Shown here one piece after another: positions 60,806 through 64,000 of a stretch of DNA of 64,000 nt. The stretch comes from an uncultured Selenomonadales bacterium. Lineage in GTDB: Bacteria > Bacillota > Negativicutes > Acidaminococcales > Acidaminococcaceae. A program made the position numbers and the translations under genes. The stretch spans positions 62,001 to 126,000 of the forward strand of contig OMYP01000011.1 in the NCBI GenBank assembly GCA_900315345.1, in the 5' to 3' direction. A model generated the notes under the pieces. That model searched no databases. It was given only the letters and a program-made list of their open reading frames with translations, and was not told where the DNA came from. Numbering within the stretch: position 1 is the stretch's first letter; the number at the start of each line of letters is the position of its first letter.

Positions 60806-61694
60806 GACGTCCCTCCCGTTTTACTGGAAGTTTATCATCTTTATCTTCTCTTCCCCTGTTTCGGAATTCATCTATTTTTTCCCGGATCATCTGTTTAAAA
60901 GTGACATTATGATGTTGCATAATGGCAGATTGCAGCATGTCCACCACATCTTCCCGCCGCAGATAACGGTATATCTCCCCGTTTCTGGTAACTGAGATAG
61001 TTCCGGTCTCTTCACTGACAACTACCACCAGAGCATCCGACTGCTCAGAGATTCCGATAGCTGCCCTGTGCCGGGTGCCCAGCTCCTGGCTCAGTTCCCT
61101 TGCCTCCGTCAGGGGAAGCAGACAGGAAGCCGCAATAATGCGATTGCCCCGGATGATTACGGCACCATCATGAAGGGGCGTATCTTTTTCAAAAATGTTC
61201 AACAGCAGACTGTCTGTAACCAATCCGTCAATCTTTACACCCGTTTCAATCCGTTCTTCCAGACCGACAGCCCTCTCAAAAACGATCAGGGCGCCGATTT
61301 TCCGCTGACTCATGATCATAGCGGCATTGGCAACGGCTTCTATCATATCGATCAGTTCCGCTTCATCCAGCTCAACCCGCTTGCGGAACAGACGCCCGCG
61401 TCCAATCTGTTCCAGCGCCCGTCGCAGTTCAGGCTGGAATACTACCGGCAAAGCTACCATCAACATGGTCATGGATTTTTCCAAAATCCAGTTGATTACA
61501 TGCAGATTCAGCCATTTGCTCACCAATACAAGCGCAGCTAATACTGCCAAGCCCTTAGCAAGCGCTGCGGCCCGGGTATTTTTCAGCATTATATAAATAC
61601 GGTAAAGGAAAAATGCAACCAGACCGGTATCTATAACATCCAGGATCCCGATGGTTTTTCCTAATGTCTGAAACTGTTCCAGCAATGGCTTCAC
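60798..61694 (-). CDS. cdaA: Diadenylate cyclase CdaA
   Basis: A 298-residue protein. Three N-terminal membrane helices (about 15-85) are followed by a DisA_N cyclase domain with DGAVII (176-181) and GTRHRAA (206-212), the catalytic motifs that bind ATP. It makes c-di-AMP, which controls potassium transport and osmotic balance. Start ATG at 61694. Overlap with cdaR shows coupling. glmM, often next, is not here. Confidence 0.95.
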   Translation of the reverse strand: MKPLLEQFQTLGKTIGILDVIDTGLVAFFLYRIYIMLKNTRAAALAKGLAVLAALVLVSKWLNLHVINWILEKSMTMLMVALPVVFQPELRRALEQIGRGRLFRKRVELDEAELIDMIEAVANAAMIMSQRKIGALIVFERAVGLEERIETGVKIDGLVTDSLLLNIFEKDTPLHDGAVIIRGNRIIAASCLLPLTEARELSQELGTRHRAAIGISEQSDALVVVVSEETGTISVTRNGEIYRYLRREDVVDMLQSAIMQHHNVTFKQMIREKIDEFRNRGREDKDDKLPVKREGRHD

Positions 61695-61795
61695 CCTGTC
61701 TTTCTCAAATAACTACGGTAATACATCACACCCGTAATTTTTTTACATTATATTACATTTTATTATAACAAAATCTTTTTGAATGCGCTATATAA

Positions 61796-61860
61796 AAGAA
61801 ACCCCTGCCCGTAATTTTTTGAGAAAATTTCAACAAAAAATTCGCAAACAGGGTTCCTTT
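61796..61860 (-). terminator. argH terminator
   Basis: GGAACCCTG with CAGGGGTTTC arms around a long AT-rich loop, T run on the minus strand. Confidence 0.6.
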
Positions 61861-61950
61861 TATTTTAGGAAAAATTTAAAAAAATATTTTTTGCGAAAAT
61901 TATTATTTCTAACATTCCTTCTTAGAAATATTCGCAAAGGCAGTTTTTAA

Positions 61951-63363
61951 TCAGATTTTCTCCAACAGTTCTTTCAGTTTTTCTTCCTGCTTTTCCAGAA
62001 TCCGTTCTCCCTGCTCCAGCTGCCTGTCGTTTTCCACATAACTGGGACCGCCATAGGATACCCGGGCATTGACGCAGTGTTCCGGATCCAGAGCCTGCAT
62101 CAGGTCCGGTTCAAACAATTCGCTGAACTGTTTGTATTCCTCAAGGGTCATATCCAGCAGGAACTTATTTTCCTTAATCGCATAGGCAACGCACTGCCCC
62201 ACAACCGCATGGGCTTTCCGAAAGGGCATTCCCCTGCGGACAAGGTAATCCGCCAAGTCGGTGGCGTTGGAAAAGTCATGGGACACCGCCCAGCGCATCC
62301 GATCCGTTTTCACCGTCATGGTAGCGATCATGTCTTTATAAACCTGCAGAGTAAATTTCACCGTATCCATGGCATCGAAGAGGCCTTCCTTGTCTTCCTG
62401 CAGATCTTTATTGTAAGTCAAAGGCAAGCCTTTCAGTGTAGTCAGCATGGCCATCAACTCGCCATATACCCGGCCCGTTTTTCCCCGTACCAGTTCGGAA
62501 ATATCCGGATTTTTTTTCTGGGGCATCATGGAAGAACCGGTTGCGAATGCGTCATCCAGTTCTACAAAGCCAAACTCCGTACTGCTCCACAGGCACAGTT
62601 CTTCCGAAAGACGGCTCATATGCATCATCAGCACAGAAGCAAAGGACAGGAAATTCAAAATGTAATCCCGGTCGCTGACCGCATCCATGCTGTTAGGGTA
62701 AACCGTTGCAAAATTCAGCTGCTCCGCCACATAAAAACGGTCGATGGGAAAAGTGGTTCCCGCAATGGCGCCGGCCCCCAGGGGCATCATGTCCGCGTCT
62801 TCCCATACGCCCAGCAGGCGGCGGAAATCACGCTGCAACATGTTGAAATAAGCCAGCAGATGGTGGGCGAAGGTGATGGGTTGCGCCCGCTGCAGGTGGG
62901 TATAACCGGGCATCAGGGTCTTGTCGTGTTTTTTTGCCACTGTCAGCAGTTCCCGCTCAAAATCCAGCAACAGTGCCCCAATCTCTACCAACTGCCGTTT
63001 CATGTACATATGCATGTCCAAAGCCACCTGGTCGTTGCGGCTCCGGGCCGTGTGCAGCCTTGCCCCTGCGTCCCCGATCCGTTCTGTCAGGCGGGCTTCC
63101 ACATTCATATGGATGTCTTCCAGGGCTACGCTGAATTCAAAATTTCCGGCCTCAATGTCTTTCAGGATATCCTGGAGCCCCGCCACGATCTTCTTTCCGT
63201 CTGCCTCCGGAATGACGCCGCACTTTACCAGCATGTTGGCATGGGCAATACTGCCCCGGATATCTTCGCGATACAAACGCTTATCATAATTAATGGACGC
63301 ATTAAATGCGTCCACTAATTCGTTCGTATTCTTACTGAAACGACCGCCCCACAATTTGGCCAT
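61951..63363 (-). CDS. argH: Argininosuccinate lyase
   Basis: A 470-residue protein, full length. Contains [17 protein letters not shown], the signature [12 protein letters not shown], and [15 protein letters not shown]. Cleaves argininosuccinate to arginine and fumarate, the last step of arginine synthesis. Starts at the base where argG ends (one-base-type overlap), so argG-argH is one operon. Confidence 0.97.
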   Translation of the reverse strand: MAKLWGGRFSKNTNELVDAFNASINYDKRLYREDIRGSIAHANMLVKCGVIPEADGKKIVAGLQDILKDIEAGNFEFSVALEDIHMNVEARLTERIGDAGARLHTARSRNDQVALDMHMYMKRQLVEIGALLLDFERELLTVAKKHDKTLMPGYTHLQRAQPITFAHHLLAYFNMLQRDFRRLLGVWEDADMMPLGAGAIAGTTFPIDRFYVAEQLNFATVYPNSMDAVSDRDYILNFLSFASVLMMHMSRLSEELCLWSSTEFGFVELDDAFATGSSMMPQKKNPDISELVRGKTGRVYGELMAMLTTLKGLPLTYNKDLQEDKEGLFDAMDTVKFTLQVYKDMIATMTVKTDRMRWAVSHDFSNATDLADYLVRRGMPFRKAHAVVGQCVAYAIKENKFLLDMTLEEYKQFSELFEPDLMQALDPEHCVNARVSYGGPSYVENDRQLEQGERILEKQEEKLKELLEKI

Positions 63364-64000
63364 TATTTTAAAGTACCTTTCTTCATCATGGCCCGTACGG
63401 CTAACGGCAGGCCGAACAGGTTGATGAATCCGGTTGCGTCGCTCTGATCATATACTTCATCTTCACCGAAGGTCACGTATTCCTGGCTGTACAGGGAGTA
63501 CGGGGATTTGGCGCCGGCGCTGATGATGTTGCCTTTATACAGTTTCAGACGTACAGTACCGGTAACGGTTTTCTGTGTTTCGTTTACAAATGCATCCATT
63601 GCTTCCCGCAGGGCGCAGAACCATTTTCCGTCATAAACCAGTTCCGCGTACCTGATAGCCAGGCCTTCTTTGAAATGATAGGTATCCCTGTCGAGGCACA
63701 GGTTTTCCAGTTCATTGTGAGCATAGTAGATGATGGAACCGGCCGGGGTTTCATATACGCCGCGGCTCTTCATGCCGACCAGACGGTTTTCCACGATATC
63801 GCTGATGCCTACGCCGTTGCGGATGCCGATGGCATTCAGTGTTTCAACGATGGTAGCCGGGCTCATCTTTTTCCCGTTTACCGCTACCGGAACGCCTTCT
63901 TCAAATTCCAGCTCAATCATTTCCGGTTTGTCCGGCGCCGTTTCCGGTGTGCAGGTTACCCGGAACATTTTTGCCTGGGGCGCATTCCAGGGATCTTCCA
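63363..64000 (-). CDS. argG: Argininosuccinate synthase, C-terminal part (cut by the window edge)
   Basis: The last 212 residues are inside; the frame continues to the edge ([16 protein letters not shown]...). [27 protein letters not shown] is the ArgG signature, and the end (MKKGTLK) abuts argH. Ligates citrulline and aspartate with ATP. The ATG at 63968 is internal, not the start. Confidence 0.95.
   Translation of the reverse strand, partial: EDPWNAPQAKMFRVTCTPETAPDKPEMIELEFEEGVPVAVNGKKMSPATIVETLNAIGIRNGVGISDIVENRLVGMKSRGVYETPAGSIIYYAHNELENLCLDRDTYHFKEGLAIRYAELVYDGKWFCALREAMDAFVNETQKTVTGTVRLKLYKGNIISAGAKSPYSLYSQEYVTFGEDEVYDQSDATGFINLFGLPLAVRAMMKKGTLK

Overview
The window reads as one stretch of a Firmicutes-type chromosome, most likely a Negativicutes/Acidaminococcaceae relative. 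The evidence is T-box leaders on pheST and thrS, an infC-rpmI-rplT operon with an attenuated leader, cdaA-cdaR, ATP-type pckA, a fused-tandem chrA pair, DUF4127 and LUD proteins, and strong AGGAGG ribosome sites. The genus is inferred; there is no rRNA in the window. Chromosomal genes use GC-rich codons, while one 10 kb segment is clearly more AT-rich.

Layout. 0-3.1 kb: an amidohydrolase, an Rrf2 regulator divergent from an iron-sulfur-type flavoprotein, and a LUD-domain protein. 3.2-18.8 kb: a run of minus-strand genes for exported proteins, lipoproteins and membrane proteins. Four of them carry cytoplasmic zinc ribbons joined by low-complexity linkers to one membrane helix and an exported domain; one has an HEFFH metallopeptidase motif. 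An AlbA_2/Schlafen-type regulator sits among them. 18.9-22.0 kb: glycerate kinase and ATP-dependent PEP carboxykinase.

22.3-32.4 kb: an integrative element inserted at the 3' end of guaA and bounded by a 19-bp direct repeat. It encodes a tyrosine integrase, three HTH regulators around a divergent control region, an excisionase-like protein, an HUH rolling-circle-type initiator, an ArpU-like protein and many small unknown proteins. Its intergenic spaces are filled with a GC-rich mosaic repeat family built from a few recurring words, plus palindromes and CG-tract hairpins. No capsid, packaging or conjugation genes are visible. The left flank also carries a second, diverged copy of the integrase-side att arm, which suggests an earlier related insertion.

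32.4-47.4 kb: a GMP synthetase lacking the glutaminase domain, a CofE-like ligase, pheT-pheS behind a Phe T-box, free-methionine sulfoxide reductase, an exported protein, Fe-alcohol dehydrogenase, a MatC-type transporter, a SpoU/TrmH methyltransferase, rplT-rpmI-infC (infC apparently starting at ATA) and a membrane glycosyltransferase. 47.7-55 kb: a DASS transporter with a small partner gene divergent from a LysR regulator, small unknown genes, a chrA pair, a small membrane protein and DUF4127. 55-64 kb: Thr T-box, thrS, a DEDDh exonuclease, an FAD protein, cdaR-cdaA (c-di-AMP synthesis), argH and the 3' part of argG.

A short MITE-like repeat with TTAAGGAA ends occurs at 1526-1603 and 16208-16281, with decayed copies at 40417-40465 and 43560. 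No tRNA, rRNA or CRISPR array was seen.
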